The notes under the pieces were generated by a model that saw only the letters and a list, made by a program, of their open reading frames with translations, was not told the DNA's origin and searched no databases. The position numbers and the translations under genes are program-made. This document shows, in pieces, positions 26,988 through 35,927 of a DNA stretch of 64,000 nt (positions within the stretch are counted from its first letter, which is position 1; every line of letters begins with the position of its first letter). The DNA comes from Lipingzhangella_A rawalii (GTDB lineage: Bacteria > Actinomycetota > Actinomycetes > Streptosporangiales > Streptosporangiaceae), in the NCBI RefSeq assembly GCF_031628175.1, contig NZ_JAVLVT010000001.1, positions 62,001-126,000 on the forward strand. Reading direction: 5' to 3'.

Positions 26988-29087
26988 CTATCCGTTGACC
27001 CGGTCCAGTGTGGTGCGTACCGCCGCCACCACGTGGTCGGCGGTGAGCCCGAACTCCTCGAACAGGGTTCCGTACGGGGCCGAGGCACCGAAGTGCTCCA
27101 GGCTGACCGCCTCGCCGTCCGCACCGATGTAGTCCCGCCACCCCAGGGCGGCCCCGGCCTCCACCGAGACGCGGGCACGGACCGACGGAGGCAACACCTC
27201 CGCCCGGTAGTCGGCGTCCTGCTCGGCGAACCACTCCACGCAGGGCATGGACACAACCCGTACTGGTGTGCCGGCACTTTCCAGGCGCTCGCGGGCCTCC
27301 AGCGCGGCAGCGACCTCGCTTCCGGTCGCGATGATGAGTGCCTGGGGCTGTCCACCCGTGGCCTCGGCGAGGACATAGCCGCCACGGGCGACCCCCTCGG
27401 CGCTGGCGTACTGACTGCGGTCGAGAGTGGGCACGTTCTGCCGGGTCAGCGCCAGGCCGGTGGGCCGCTCCCCCTGGAGGATGGTCCGCCAGGCCGCCAC
27501 GGTCTCGTTGGCGTCGGCCGGCCGCACCACATCCAGACCGGGGATGGCTCGCAGTGACCACAGGTGCTCCACGGGCTGGTGCGTGGGGCCGTCCTCGCCG
27601 AGACCGATCGAGTCGTGGGTCCACACGTAGGTGACCGGCAGGCGCATCATCGCCGCCAGACGCACCGAGGGGCGCATGTAGTCGCTGAACACGAGGAACG
27701 TGCCCCCGTAGGGGCGGGTGGGTCCGTGCAGCGCGATGCCGTTCAGGACCGAGCCCATGCCGTGCTCACGCACACCGAAGTGCAGGACACGCCCGAAGCG
27801 GTTACCGGAGAACTCCTTGGTGGAATGCTCCTCCGGAATGAACGATGGCTGGCCCTTCGGGGTGGTGTTGTTGGAGCCGGCGAGGTCGGCAGATCCCCCC
27901 CACAGTTCCGGCAACACGGGTGCGATGGCGCCCAGGATCTCCCCCGAGGCCTTCCGGGTGGCGATGCCCTTCGGGTCGGCCGGGAAACTGGGCAGCGCCT
28001 CCTCCCAGCCGTCCGGCCGCTGTCCCGACAGCAGACGATCCAACAGCTGTGCCCGCTGCTGGTTCTGGGATCGCCACGCGTCCAGGGACCGCTCCCAGTC
28101 GGCACGCACGGCCCGGCCGCGATCGCCCACGGAACGGGTGTGCTCCAACACCTGCTCGGGAACCTCGAAGCGTGCGTCCGGGTCCATCCCCAGAGCCCGC
28201 TTCGTCGCGGCGACCTCCTCCGCGCCGAGCGCCGCCCCGTGGATCGCCCCGGTGTTTTGCTTATTGGGTGCCGGCCACCCGATGATGGTCCGCAGCTGAA
28301 TGAACGAGGGGCGTTCCGTATCCGCCTTGGCCTGCTGAAACGCTTGGTACAGCGCCTGGACATCCTCGGCGTAGCTGCCGGTCGAGGTGGTCCAGTCCAC
28401 CCGCTGCACGTGCCAGCCGTAGGCTGCGTAGCGAGCTGCCACGTCCTCGGAGAACGCCACCGCCGTGTCGTCCTCGATCGAGATGTGGTTGTCGTCGTAG
28501 AGCACCACGAGATTGCCCAGTTTCTGGTGTCCGGCCAGGGCACTGACCTCGTGGCTCACCCCCTCCTGCACATCGCCGTCCGAACAGACCACGTAGACCA
28601 TGTGGTCGAAGGGACTCTCTCCAGGAGCGGTCTCCGGGTCGAACAGTCCACGCTCGCGGCGCGCGGCCATCGCCATACCCACAGCGTTGCCCAGGCCCTG
28701 CCCCAACGGGCCGGTCGTGGTCTCGACCCCGGGGGTGTGCCGGTACTCGGGATGGCCCGGCGTGCGGCTGCCCCACTGTCGGAGCGCTCGCAGATCCTCG
28801 AGCTCGAGTCCGTAGCCGGCAAGAAAGAGCTGAATGTACTGGGTGAGACTGGAATGCCCGGCTGACAGCACGAATCGGTCGCGGCCCAGCCATTCCGGAT
28901 CGCTGGGGTCGTGCCGCATGACGTGCTGGTAGAGGAGGTAGGCAGCCGGGGCCAGGCTCATGGCGGTTCCGGGATGTCCGTTCCCCGCTTCCTCGACCGC
29001 GTCCATGGCCAGGGCACGGACCACGTCGACGGCGCGCTGGTCGAGCTCCGACCAGGACAGCGCACCCGTGCTGTCGATGTTCACCAC
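26988..29087 (-). CDS. tkt: Transketolase
   Basis: 699 residues. A thiamine-diphosphate enzyme of the non-oxidative pentose-phosphate pathway. Visible: EEAGNGHPGTAMSLAPAAYL, the ThDP-binding CSDGDVQEGVSHEVSAL, substrate-binding GAIHGAAL, and the pyrimidine-domain GVREHGMGSVLNGIALHG. GTG 29087 is preceded by GAAAGGA at a normal distance. The frame is open 100 codons further, but that stretch has no transketolase features. First gene of the pentose-phosphate operon, divergent from ctaB. Confidence 0.97.
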   Translation of the reverse strand: MVNIDSTGALSWSELDQRAVDVVRALAMDAVEEAGNGHPGTAMSLAPAAYLLYQHVMRHDPSDPEWLGRDRFVLSAGHSSLTQYIQLFLAGYGLELEDLRALRQWGSRTPGHPEYRHTPGVETTTGPLGQGLGNAVGMAMAARRERGLFDPETAPGESPFDHMVYVVCSDGDVQEGVSHEVSALAGHQKLGNLVVLYDDNHISIEDDTAVAFSEDVAARYAAYGWHVQRVDWTTSTGSYAEDVQALYQAFQQAKADTERPSFIQLRTIIGWPAPNKQNTGAIHGAALGAEEVAATKRALGMDPDARFEVPEQVLEHTRSVGDRGRAVRADWERSLDAWRSQNQQRAQLLDRLLSGQRPDGWEEALPSFPADPKGIATRKASGEILGAIAPVLPELWGGSADLAGSNNTTPKGQPSFIPEEHSTKEFSGNRFGRVLHFGVREHGMGSVLNGIALHGPTRPYGGTFLVFSDYMRPSVRLAAMMRLPVTYVWTHDSIGLGEDGPTHQPVEHLWSLRAIPGLDVVRPADANETVAAWRTILQGERPTGLALTRQNVPTLDRSQYASAEGVARGGYVLAEATGGQPQALIIATGSEVAAALEARERLESAGTPVRVVSMPCVEWFAEQDADYRAEVLPPSVRARVSVEAGAALGWRDYIGADGEAVSLEHFGASAPYGTLFEEFGLTADHVVAAVRTTLDRVNG

Positions 29088-29828
29088 CGGTTGTCCTTTC
29101 GCGGCGAGCGACGGGCGTGCATGGGCCACCGGCACGCCCGTGTGACTGGGTTCTTCCTTGCAGCGGGGACCAACAGGACAGAGGGTGGCAGTGGCACTGC
29201 ACCGGGCGAACTGACATCCACCGTGCGCGGTGCCCGGGGTTGCCCCGACACAGCTGGTGTGGCCGCGCCGGCCATGGTGACCGTAGCCGCCCCACGGGTG
29301 GTGCGGCCAGCACCGTCGGTCACAGTGGCCCCCCGGATACGCTGTCCTGTCATTGACCGATTCTGCGTGTTCTGCGTGTACGGCCACACCGTCCGGCGAT
29401 GCGACCAGACAACGAGCTTAGCGTGCCATGGCTGTCGACGCGGCGGCGGATGCTCCGGGACCGTCACGGAGTGCCGGTCGAACACCGGAGGGTGATTGCG
29501 ATTCACGTGGGAGGCTGTGCGAGCCTGGAGGCAGTGGCCCACCGGCCCGTCGGGGTCGGAGTGGCGACTCGAAGCGGCCAGGCGTGCATGGTGGGATATC
29601 GAACGCCGCGCGCGGCCGACCCCCTGCGTCGCCTCGAACAGGGAAGTACTACAGTATGTCGTTGACGGGCGCTGGCGGCGACGCGGCAAGCCCCGGAAAC
29701 GGACGGGACACCCCGGAAGCGAACTGGCAGCTGATGACGAGACTTCTTGTGTGTGCCGTGGCCGGTGCGCCACGGTTCGGGCCACCGTGGCGAGCTGGAC
29801 TCGGTGGTGGCATGGTTGCGGTGGCCTC
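29088..29828. other. Long tkt-ctaB intergenic region
   Basis: 741 bp between divergent tkt and ctaB. No convincing gene was seen. A direct repeat TTCTGCGTG occurs twice in tandem at 29362-29379. A promoter-like element TACTACAGTATGTCGT lies at 29647-29662. From ATG 29656 a 58-codon frame runs to 29832 and ends in ATGA overlapping the ctaB start. Its codon use is weakly coding-like, so it could be a leader peptide or chance. Confidence 0.4.
29647..29662 (+). promoter_or_regulatory. ctaB upstream element shared with ctaA
   Basis: TACTACAGTATGTCGT contains a -10-like TACAGT. It matches 13 of 16 bases of the sequence TACTACACTTCGTCGT immediately before ctaA (33281-33296, minus strand). The two haem genes probably share promoter recognition or a regulator. 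Confidence 0.4.
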
Positions 29829-30830
29829 ATGACCGCTCCCGTGCCCCCGTCGTCCTCGATGCCGGAGCCCAGGACCGAGCAGCACGACGAGCCATCGACG
29901 CGCGCCCATTCCGACAGCGAGCGCCCGACGTCGGGATTCCTCGCACATGTACGGGCCTACGTTGCGCTGTCGAAGCCCCGTGTGATCGAGCTGTTGCTGA
30001 TCACCACGATTCCGGTGATGTTTCTGGCAGCCCAGGGGGTCCCGCCGCTGGGTCTGGCCGTGGCCACGCTCGTGTTCGGCACCGCCTCGGCTGCCAGCGC
30101 CAACGCCATCAACTGCTACATCGACCGGGACATCGATGCCGAGATGCGGCGTACCCGCCGCAGGCCGGTGGCCATGGCCCAGGTGCGGCCGCAGGGAGCC
30201 CTCACCTACGGTCTGGTGTTGGCGGTCGTGTCGACCCTGGGGTTTGCCCTGGTGGTGAATCTGGTGGCCGCAGCACTGTCGCTGTTTGCCATCCTGTTCT
30301 ACGTCTTCGTCTACTCCCTGCTGCTCAAGCGGCGCACCGCCCAGAACGTGGTCTGGGGTGGGATCGCCGGATGCATGCCGGTCCTGATCGGGTGGGCGGC
30401 GATCACCGGTGGTCTGGACTGGCCCCCGGTGGTGCTGTTTCTGGTCGTGTTCTTCTGGACGCCCCCGCACACCTGGGCGCTGGCAATGCGCTATCGCGAG
30501 GACTACGCGGCGGCGAGCGTTCCCATGTTGCCGGTTGTGGCCACCGACCGCCGGGTCATCGCCGAGTGTGTGCTCTACAGCTGGGTTACCGTGGCCTGTT
30601 CTCTGGCCCTGTGGCCGGTCGCAGACACGACCCTGTTCTACCCGGCGGTGGCCGCCCTCCTCGGGGGGATCCTGCTGGCCCAGGCACATCGGCTGTGGGC
30701 GCAGGTGCGGTCCGGGGTCAGTGGCCCCCAGCTACGGACGATGGGGTTCTTCCACCTGTCCAACGCCTATCTGGCGTTGCTCTTCGCCGCGGTGACCGTG
30801 GATCCACTGCTCGCGGGTATTCTGCGCTGA
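29829..30830 (+). CDS. ctaB: Protohaem IX farnesyltransferase (haem O synthase)
   Basis: 333 residues, UbiA-family polytopic membrane enzyme with about nine helices. Adds a farnesyl group to haem B to make haem O for cytochrome oxidase. The Asp-rich prenyl-diphosphate site is NAINCYIDRDIDAEMRRTRR. The second conserved region is FFWTPPHTWALAMRYREDY. An N-terminal, probably disordered, hydrophilic extension (about 35 residues) precedes LSKPRVIELLL. Haem O is the substrate of CtaA encoded nearby. Confidence 0.96.
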   Translation: MTAPVPPSSSMPEPRTEQHDEPSTRAHSDSERPTSGFLAHVRAYVALSKPRVIELLLITTIPVMFLAAQGVPPLGLAVATLVFGTASAASANAINCYIDRDIDAEMRRTRRRPVAMAQVRPQGALTYGLVLAVVSTLGFALVVNLVAAALSLFAILFYVFVYSLLLKRRTAQNVVWGGIAGCMPVLIGWAAITGGLDWPPVVLFLVVFFWTPPHTWALAMRYREDYAAASVPMLPVVATDRRVIAECVLYSWVTVACSLALWPVADTTLFYPAVAALLGGILLAQAHRLWAQVRSGVSGPQLRTMGFFHLSNAYLALLFAAVTVDPLLAGILR

Positions 30831-30944
30831 ATTCTGCGCTGAACGTGCCACCGGCGCTGCCGGGCCGCCGGTGGGACAGTTCCTCCAGCCCATGGGGACG
30901 CGCGAGGCCCGTGGGCCTACTCTGAGGGTGACCACAGCCAACGG

Positions 30945-30957
30945 TACTCTTGACCCG
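30945..30957 (+). promoter_or_regulatory. Leaderless promoter -10 of the PrsW gene
   Basis: TACTCT, then TGACCCG (7 nt), then ATG 30958. The spacing fits a leaderless transcript and supports the chosen start over upstream in-frame GTG/ATG codons. Confidence 0.5.
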
Positions 30958-32238
30958 ATGCGTGCCTTGGACACCCAGGCGATCCTTCAGGGCCACCGGC
31001 CCGGTCGCCACTCGGTCGGTCTCGTCGTCGGAACCACGGTCAGTGTGCTGTGCCTGCTGGGCGTACTCGGATACATCCTGGTGCTGGGGGCTGCCGGCGC
31101 CGGCGCGAGCGGGGTCGTCGGGTTCGTCCTGAGCCTGATGCTGGCAACGATTCCGGTCAGCATCATTGTTCCACTGATCCTCCTGTTGGACCGGCTGGAA
31201 CCCGAGCCACCCGCGATGCTGCTGTTCGCGTTCCTGTGGGGAGCCGGGGTGGCAGTTCTGGTGTCACTCATCCTGAACACGCTGGGTATGGAGCTGTACA
31301 CCATTCCTGCGTTCGGGGCGGGGATGGGCGAGTACCTGGGTGCCACCGTCATCGCGCCCGTCGTCGAGGAGAGCGCCAAGGGCATGGTGTTGCTCTTCCT
31401 GCTGTGGCGTCGCCGGCACGAGATCGACTCCTACACCGATGGCGTGATCTACGCGGGCATGGTCGCCGCGGGTTTCGCCTTCACCGAGAATGTCATGTAC
31501 TTCCTGACCTCGTTCTTCGAGGCGGGAGCACTGGGTGTGGCGTTCACCTTCCTGCTGCGGGGGCTTGTGTCCCCGTTGGGGCACCCCCTGTTCACGGCCA
31601 TGATCGGGCTCGGTGTCGCCCACGTCGCGATCAACCGGGACGCGGTCCGCTTTCTCGCTCCGTTCGTGGGCTGGGTCGGTGCGGTTCTGCTGCACGCCTT
31701 GTGGAACGGATCGACGGTCTTCGGCTGGCTGGGATTCGCCTTCGCTTACTTCGTCTGCTTCTGGGTCCTGGTCGGAGTGATCGTCCGAGCCGTCCTCGAC
31801 CGCCATCGCCAAGTAGCCGCGATTAGTCGGTACCTCAGTCCGTACCAGGTCACGGGGCTGGTTACCCCGGCGGACATTCACATGCTCAGTTCGATGAAGG
31901 CACGGCGCCGGGCCCGCGGCTGGGCGCAACACAACGCCGGATCCGGAGGGCGCCGCGCGATGCGGGACTATCAGCTCGCAGCCACGGAACTCGCCCTGCT
32001 ACACCAGCGTCTGGAACGGGGGGTTGCCCGCCCCCGCTGGTGGGAGCGCCGGGACGCCTTCCTCGCACTCATGCACGTGGCCCGGGACGCCTTCCTCGGT
32101 GGGGTGCGCCGTCCGGTCGTTCCCGTGTGGGCGGGCAGTAGCTCAGACTCCGGACTCATGCACCATGATTCTTTCCAGCACGTCATCGACCGGGCGCGGG
32201 TGCAGCCTCCCGCGCACCCTCCGGACTCGGTTGGGTGA
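30958..32238 (+). CDS. PrsW-family intramembrane metalloprotease
   Basis: 426 residues with about eight hydrophobic segments in the first 300. The family's metal-site motifs are visible: APVVEESAKG (EExxK type), GFAFTENVMY (ExxxY), a conserved histidine in LVSPLGHPLFTAM, and another in LLHALWNGS. In Bacillus, PrsW starts cleavage of an anti-sigma factor, but the substrate here is unknown. The hydrophilic C-terminal tail (about 120 residues) is an actinobacterial extension. The 3' end overlaps convergent ctaA by 56 bp. Confidence 0.88.
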   Translation: MRALDTQAILQGHRPGRHSVGLVVGTTVSVLCLLGVLGYILVLGAAGAGASGVVGFVLSLMLATIPVSIIVPLILLLDRLEPEPPAMLLFAFLWGAGVAVLVSLILNTLGMELYTIPAFGAGMGEYLGATVIAPVVEESAKGMVLLFLLWRRRHEIDSYTDGVIYAGMVAAGFAFTENVMYFLTSFFEAGALGVAFTFLLRGLVSPLGHPLFTAMIGLGVAHVAINRDAVRFLAPFVGWVGAVLLHALWNGSTVFGWLGFAFAYFVCFWVLVGVIVRAVLDRHRQVAAISRYLSPYQVTGLVTPADIHMLSSMKARRRARGWAQHNAGSGGRRAMRDYQLAATELALLHQRLERGVARPRWWERRDAFLALMHVARDAFLGGVRRPVVPVWAGSSSDSGLMHHDSFQHVIDRARVQPPAHPPDSVG

Positions 32239-33280
32239 GTTCCGCACGCCGCGTGGCACTGAAGTAGAGCCGCAGGATCGTCACCCAGCACACCACGGCG
32301 CCAAGGACGTGCAGCACGACGAGCCCTTCGGGAAGTGCCAGGGAGTACTGGATGTAGCCCAATGCCCCTTGGCCGACGAGGATCGTAAGGAGTAGGACAG
32401 CCAGGACGCGTGGTTGGCGCCCGGAGCGAGTGTAGAGGAGGGTGGCCAGCAACAGGCCGGTGGCGGCGAGGAGGACCCAGGCCAGACTGGAGTGCGTCTG
32501 GGTCACCGCTGCCAGGTCCAACGGCCAGCGGGGTGCGTCCAGATCCCCGCCGTGTGGACCGGTGCCGGTGGTGACCACCCCGGCGGCCAGGACAACGAAA
32601 CCGAGGCCGGTGACCAGGACTGCCAGCCGGTGGGCGAGGGGAGACACGGTGCGTTGCAGTTCACCCCCCGGTTCCTGACACCGGACATACAGGGCCACCG
32701 CAACGACCAGGATCACCATGGACAGCAGGAAATGGGAACCGACGGCGGCGGGATGCAGCTCCGTCAGCACGGAGATTCCGCCCACCACCCCCTGACCGAG
32801 TACTCCCAGTGGAGTGATCACAGCCAGCAGGAGCAGGTCCGGGCGGGGGTGCTCGCGGTGCTGGTGGTGCTGGTGGTGCAGGCGCCACACGGCGAGCAAC
32901 ACGATGAGGCCGACCGCGAGTACGAGGAAGGTGAGCATGCGGTTGCCGAACTCGATCGCCTCGTTCAGGACCGGATGGTACTCCCCGCCCGAGGGCACGA
33001 AACTGTCCGGTGTGCAGCGGGGCCATTCGGGGCAGCCGAGGCCGGACTGGGTCACCCGCACCGTGGCGCCGGTGACCGCGATCCCGGCGTTGACGACCAC
33101 GTTGCCCAGTGCCCACCAACGTAGCGCGGACGGTGTGGGATGCCAGGCGGTTCGTGCCAGGGCGGCGAGTGTGAGCACGCCGATGCCGGAGAGCAGAATC
33201 TGCCAGGCCCAGAATGGAACACCGAGAACGTGGGCACCGGTGGCGGCCAGCTCGGCGCCGTGCCACGAAGAGTTCAGCAT
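32183..33280 (-). CDS. ctaA: Haem A synthase (COX15/CtaA)
   Basis: 365 residues, eight predicted membrane helices. Oxidises the C8 methyl of haem O to make haem A. Family features: GATVRVTQSGLGCPEWPRC with the paired-cysteine loop, NEAIEFGNRMLTFLV, LTELHPAAVGSHFLLSM, TQTHSSLAWVLLAA and LHVLGAVV, the last four carrying candidate haem-ligand histidines. ATG 33280 directly follows a leaderless promoter. The gene end overlaps the prsW gene on the other strand. Confidence 0.95.
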   Translation of the reverse strand: MLNSSWHGAELAATGAHVLGVPFWAWQILLSGIGVLTLAALARTAWHPTPSALRWWALGNVVVNAGIAVTGATVRVTQSGLGCPEWPRCTPDSFVPSGGEYHPVLNEAIEFGNRMLTFLVLAVGLIVLLAVWRLHHQHHQHREHPRPDLLLLAVITPLGVLGQGVVGGISVLTELHPAAVGSHFLLSMVILVVAVALYVRCQEPGGELQRTVSPLAHRLAVLVTGLGFVVLAAGVVTTGTGPHGGDLDAPRWPLDLAAVTQTHSSLAWVLLAATGLLLATLLYTRSGRQPRVLAVLLLTILVGQGALGYIQYSLALPEGLVVLHVLGAVVCWVTILRLYFSATRRAELTQPSPEGAREAAPAPGR

Positions 33281-33296
33281 ACGACGAAGTGTAGTA
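33281..33296 (-). promoter_or_regulatory. Leaderless ctaA promoter
   Basis: On the minus strand TACTACACTTCGTCGT runs directly into the ATG. TACACT lies 7 nt before the start codon, the leaderless -10 spacing. The element resembles that upstream of ctaB at 29647. Confidence 0.5.
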
Positions 33297-33441
33297 GGTC
33301 GGTGGGTTCAGGATATCCCGCCCCCGCATGGGAGTCCCGCAGTCCGGTCCCGCTCGAGGTCGTCGCGGACCAGTGGGTGAGGACGTCCGCTGTGGGTGCG
33401 GCCCTGGCCGAGCACCTACGGGGCGGAGCCCCGCGTGGCGG

Positions 33442-34398
33442 TCAGCCGGACGGCTTGGCCCCGGATCGACCTGCACCACGCGATCCGGGGGCTCCACTGG
33501 CGCGTGTCGCTCCGGCACTGGCGGCGATCACGCAGCCCACAGCGAGCCACTGCCACGGGGTGAGGAACTCGCCCAGCAGTACCATACCGGCCAGGGCGGC
33601 AGCGGCCGGCTGGAGACTCATGAGAATTCCGAAGACCCGGGGTGGCATTCTGCGTAGTGCCTGGAGTTCCAGGGTGTAGGGAATGACCGAGGACAGGACG
33701 CCGACAGCGAGCCCGACCGCGACCAGGCGCCAGTCGAGTAGAGCGGCGCCGGCCTCCGCTACGGCCACCGGGGCGAGGCCTGCTGCGCCCACCATGCTGG
33801 CCAGGGCCAGTCCGGACATGCCGGCGAAGCGTTGTCCGGTCGCTGCGCTGAGCAGGATGTAGCTGGCCCAGGCGGCCGCGGCGAGCAGAGCAAATGCGAC
33901 GCCCACGGGGTCGAGTTCGCCGTTGTCCCATCCCAGCAGGGTCACGCCTACCCCGGCCAGCACCACCCAGACCAGGTCAAGACGGCGTCGCGATCCCAGG
34001 ACCGCGATGAGGAGCGGCCCGAGAAACTCGATCGTCACCGCGATGCCCAGCGGAATCCGGGCGAACGACTGGTAGATGGCCCAGTTCATTAGCGCGAGGC
34101 TGGCCCCGAACCCCAGCACAACCAGCCAGTCGGTGCGACTGTGTCCCCGAACGGCGGGGCGTACCACCAGCACGAGCAGCACCATGGAGGTCAGCAGCCG
34201 TAGCCAGACCACCGCACCGGGAGGAAGCACCTCGAACAGGATCTTGGCAACGGCCGCTCCGGACTGCACCGAGGCGATGCTCCCGAGTACCAGCCACGCG
34301 GGCGGGAGACGCTCCACCATGTCCTGGGTGAGAGCCCGGACGGACGTGGGCGTCCCGTCGTTTCCGCGGGGGCGCGACTCCAGTTCCACGGGATACAT
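33442..34398 (-). CDS. EamA-family transporter (RhtA-like exporter)
   Basis: 318 residues with ten hydrophobic helices in two EamA repeats (first about residues 35-160, second about 165-290). The family features SVQSGAAVAKILFEVLPPGAV, NWAIYQSFARIPLGIAVTIEFLGPL and ALRRMPPRVFGILMSLQPAAAALAG (quoted in part) match RhtA-type threonine/homoserine exporters of actinomycetes. ATG 34398 was chosen, with AGGA close by; ATG 34320 is the alternative and would still keep all helices. Substrate unknown. Confidence 0.85.
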   Translation of the reverse strand: MYPVELESRPRGNDGTPTSVRALTQDMVERLPPAWLVLGSIASVQSGAAVAKILFEVLPPGAVVWLRLLTSMVLLVLVVRPAVRGHSRTDWLVVLGFGASLALMNWAIYQSFARIPLGIAVTIEFLGPLLIAVLGSRRRLDLVWVVLAGVGVTLLGWDNGELDPVGVAFALLAAAAWASYILLSAATGQRFAGMSGLALASMVGAAGLAPVAVAEAGAALLDWRLVAVGLAVGVLSSVIPYTLELQALRRMPPRVFGILMSLQPAAAALAGMVLLGEFLTPWQWLAVGCVIAASAGATRASGAPGSRGAGRSGAKPSG

Positions 34399-34480
34399 CC
34401 TATGAATTGCGTCGGTCTGGGGTGGATGTCGTCGCCACATGTTCCGGTGCCGGGTCCTGGCGCCACGTCGCCGGCCCGAC

Positions 34481-34486
34481 TAGCCT
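34481..34486 (+). promoter_or_regulatory. Candidate -10 of the arcA promoter
   Basis: TAGCCT lies 45 bp upstream of the arcA ATG. A transcript starting about 7 nt later would carry a short leader with GCGAGGGG before the start. Confidence 0.35.
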
Positions 34487-34531
34487 CAGCCATGCGGGGG
34501 GGCCGAGGTGACACGCGGAAAGCGAGGGGTC

Positions 34532-35776
34532 ATGCCGTTGACCGTCAACTCCGAAGTGGGGCATCTGCGCCAGGTGATTATGCACCGCCCAGACCTGGAA
34601 CTTCGGCGGCTCACACCACGCAATTCCGCGGAACTACTGTTCGATGACGTGTTGTGGGTGCGCCGGGCCCAGGAGGAGCATCTCGCCTTTCATCAATTGC
34701 TCCAGGACCGCGGTGTCCGGGTGCACCTCCTCCACGAGCTGCTGGAGACCGTGCTCGACATCCCCGAAGCGCGTTCCCACATTCTGGAGCGCAGCCTGGA
34801 CGAGCGGTTCCACGGTCCGCTCGCTCTGGATCCGGTTCGCAACGCCTTCGACGCGATGGACACCCCGACCCTACGTCGCCATCTGGTTGGCGGAATCACC
34901 AAGCGGGAACTCCTCGACCAGGTCGACGAACCCCCCTCGGTATGGCTGCATGGTCTTGACCCCGAGGACTTCGTGTTGACGCCACTGCCGAACCACCTCT
35001 TCACGCGGGACACCTCCTGTTGGATCTACGGTGGTGTCGCCGTCAATGCCATGCGGAAGAAGGCCCGACGTCGGGAGACCATCCATTACGAGGCCATCTA
35101 CGGCTGGCATCCGCTGTTCAGCGGCGGTGACTTCGCTCGCTGGGCCCCGGGTAGTGCCTGGGCCCCGGCGACACTCGAGGGCGGCGATGTGATGCCGCTG
35201 GGCAACGGTGCTGTTCTCGTCGGGTTGAGTGAGCGAACCCAGCCCCAGGCGGTGGAGCTACTGGCTCGAGAGCTGTTCACCCGGGGCGGGGCACGTCGGG
35301 TCCTGGGTGTGTGGCTGCCGCAGCGGCGTGCGGTCATGCATCTGGACACCGTGCTGACCATGGTGGACTACGGCGTATTCACCCAGTACGCCGGGCTGGG
35401 GATGCTCCCGTCCACCCTGCTTGAGCCCGGGGATGGTCCGGCCGGCGGCACCACGGATCCGGTCAAGGAGCTCCGGGTGACCCACTATCCCCCACAGGAG
35501 ATGCACCGTCAGATTGCGGCACTCCTGGACCGGGACGAGATCACGGTGCTGTCCCCGATGCAGGATGCGCACTCCGCCGAGCGGGAGCAGTGGGACGACG
35601 GGTGCAATGTGTTCGCCCTCGAACCGGGGGTGGTGGTGGCCTACGAACGTAACACCACCAGCAACGCCTATCTCCGGGATCACGGAATCGAGGTACTGGA
35701 GATCTCCGGGGGAGAACTCGGGCGGGGCCGGGGCGGGCCACACTGTATGACGTGCCCGATCGAACGGGAAGCCTAG
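34532..35776 (+). CDS. arcA: Arginine deiminase
   Basis: 414 residues. Hydrolyses arginine to citrulline and ammonia. Guanidino-modifying fold residues: PNHLFTRDTSCWIYGG, HPLFSGGDF-type substrate region, LEGGDVMPLGNGAVLVGLSERT, MHLDTVLTMVD with the catalytic His, and the nucleophile C405 in GGPHCMTCPI at the C-terminus. ATG 34532 gives the usual MxxxVxSExGxLRxV start; GTG 34508 would add 8 residues. Neither arcB nor arcC is nearby, so it is not part of a complete ADI operon here. Confidence 0.95.
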   Translation: MPLTVNSEVGHLRQVIMHRPDLELRRLTPRNSAELLFDDVLWVRRAQEEHLAFHQLLQDRGVRVHLLHELLETVLDIPEARSHILERSLDERFHGPLALDPVRNAFDAMDTPTLRRHLVGGITKRELLDQVDEPPSVWLHGLDPEDFVLTPLPNHLFTRDTSCWIYGGVAVNAMRKKARRRETIHYEAIYGWHPLFSGGDFARWAPGSAWAPATLEGGDVMPLGNGAVLVGLSERTQPQAVELLARELFTRGGARRVLGVWLPQRRAVMHLDTVLTMVDYGVFTQYAGLGMLPSTLLEPGDGPAGGTTDPVKELRVTHYPPQEMHRQIAALLDRDEITVLSPMQDAHSAEREQWDDGCNVFALEPGVVVAYERNTTSNAYLRDHGIEVLEISGGELGRGRGGPHCMTCPIEREA

Positions 35777-35927
35777 GTGTGGCGGTTGGAGTGCCTGCGG
35801 GACGGGGTGGACGTCGCCAGGCCAGGCCCAGTCTCGCTACCGACTCCACGAACCAGCCCCCGAGCGGCGGGGCCGTCCGGTGTCGGCAGGTTCCGGCGCC
35901 GGGTGCCGCGTCATCCGAGTCGAGATG

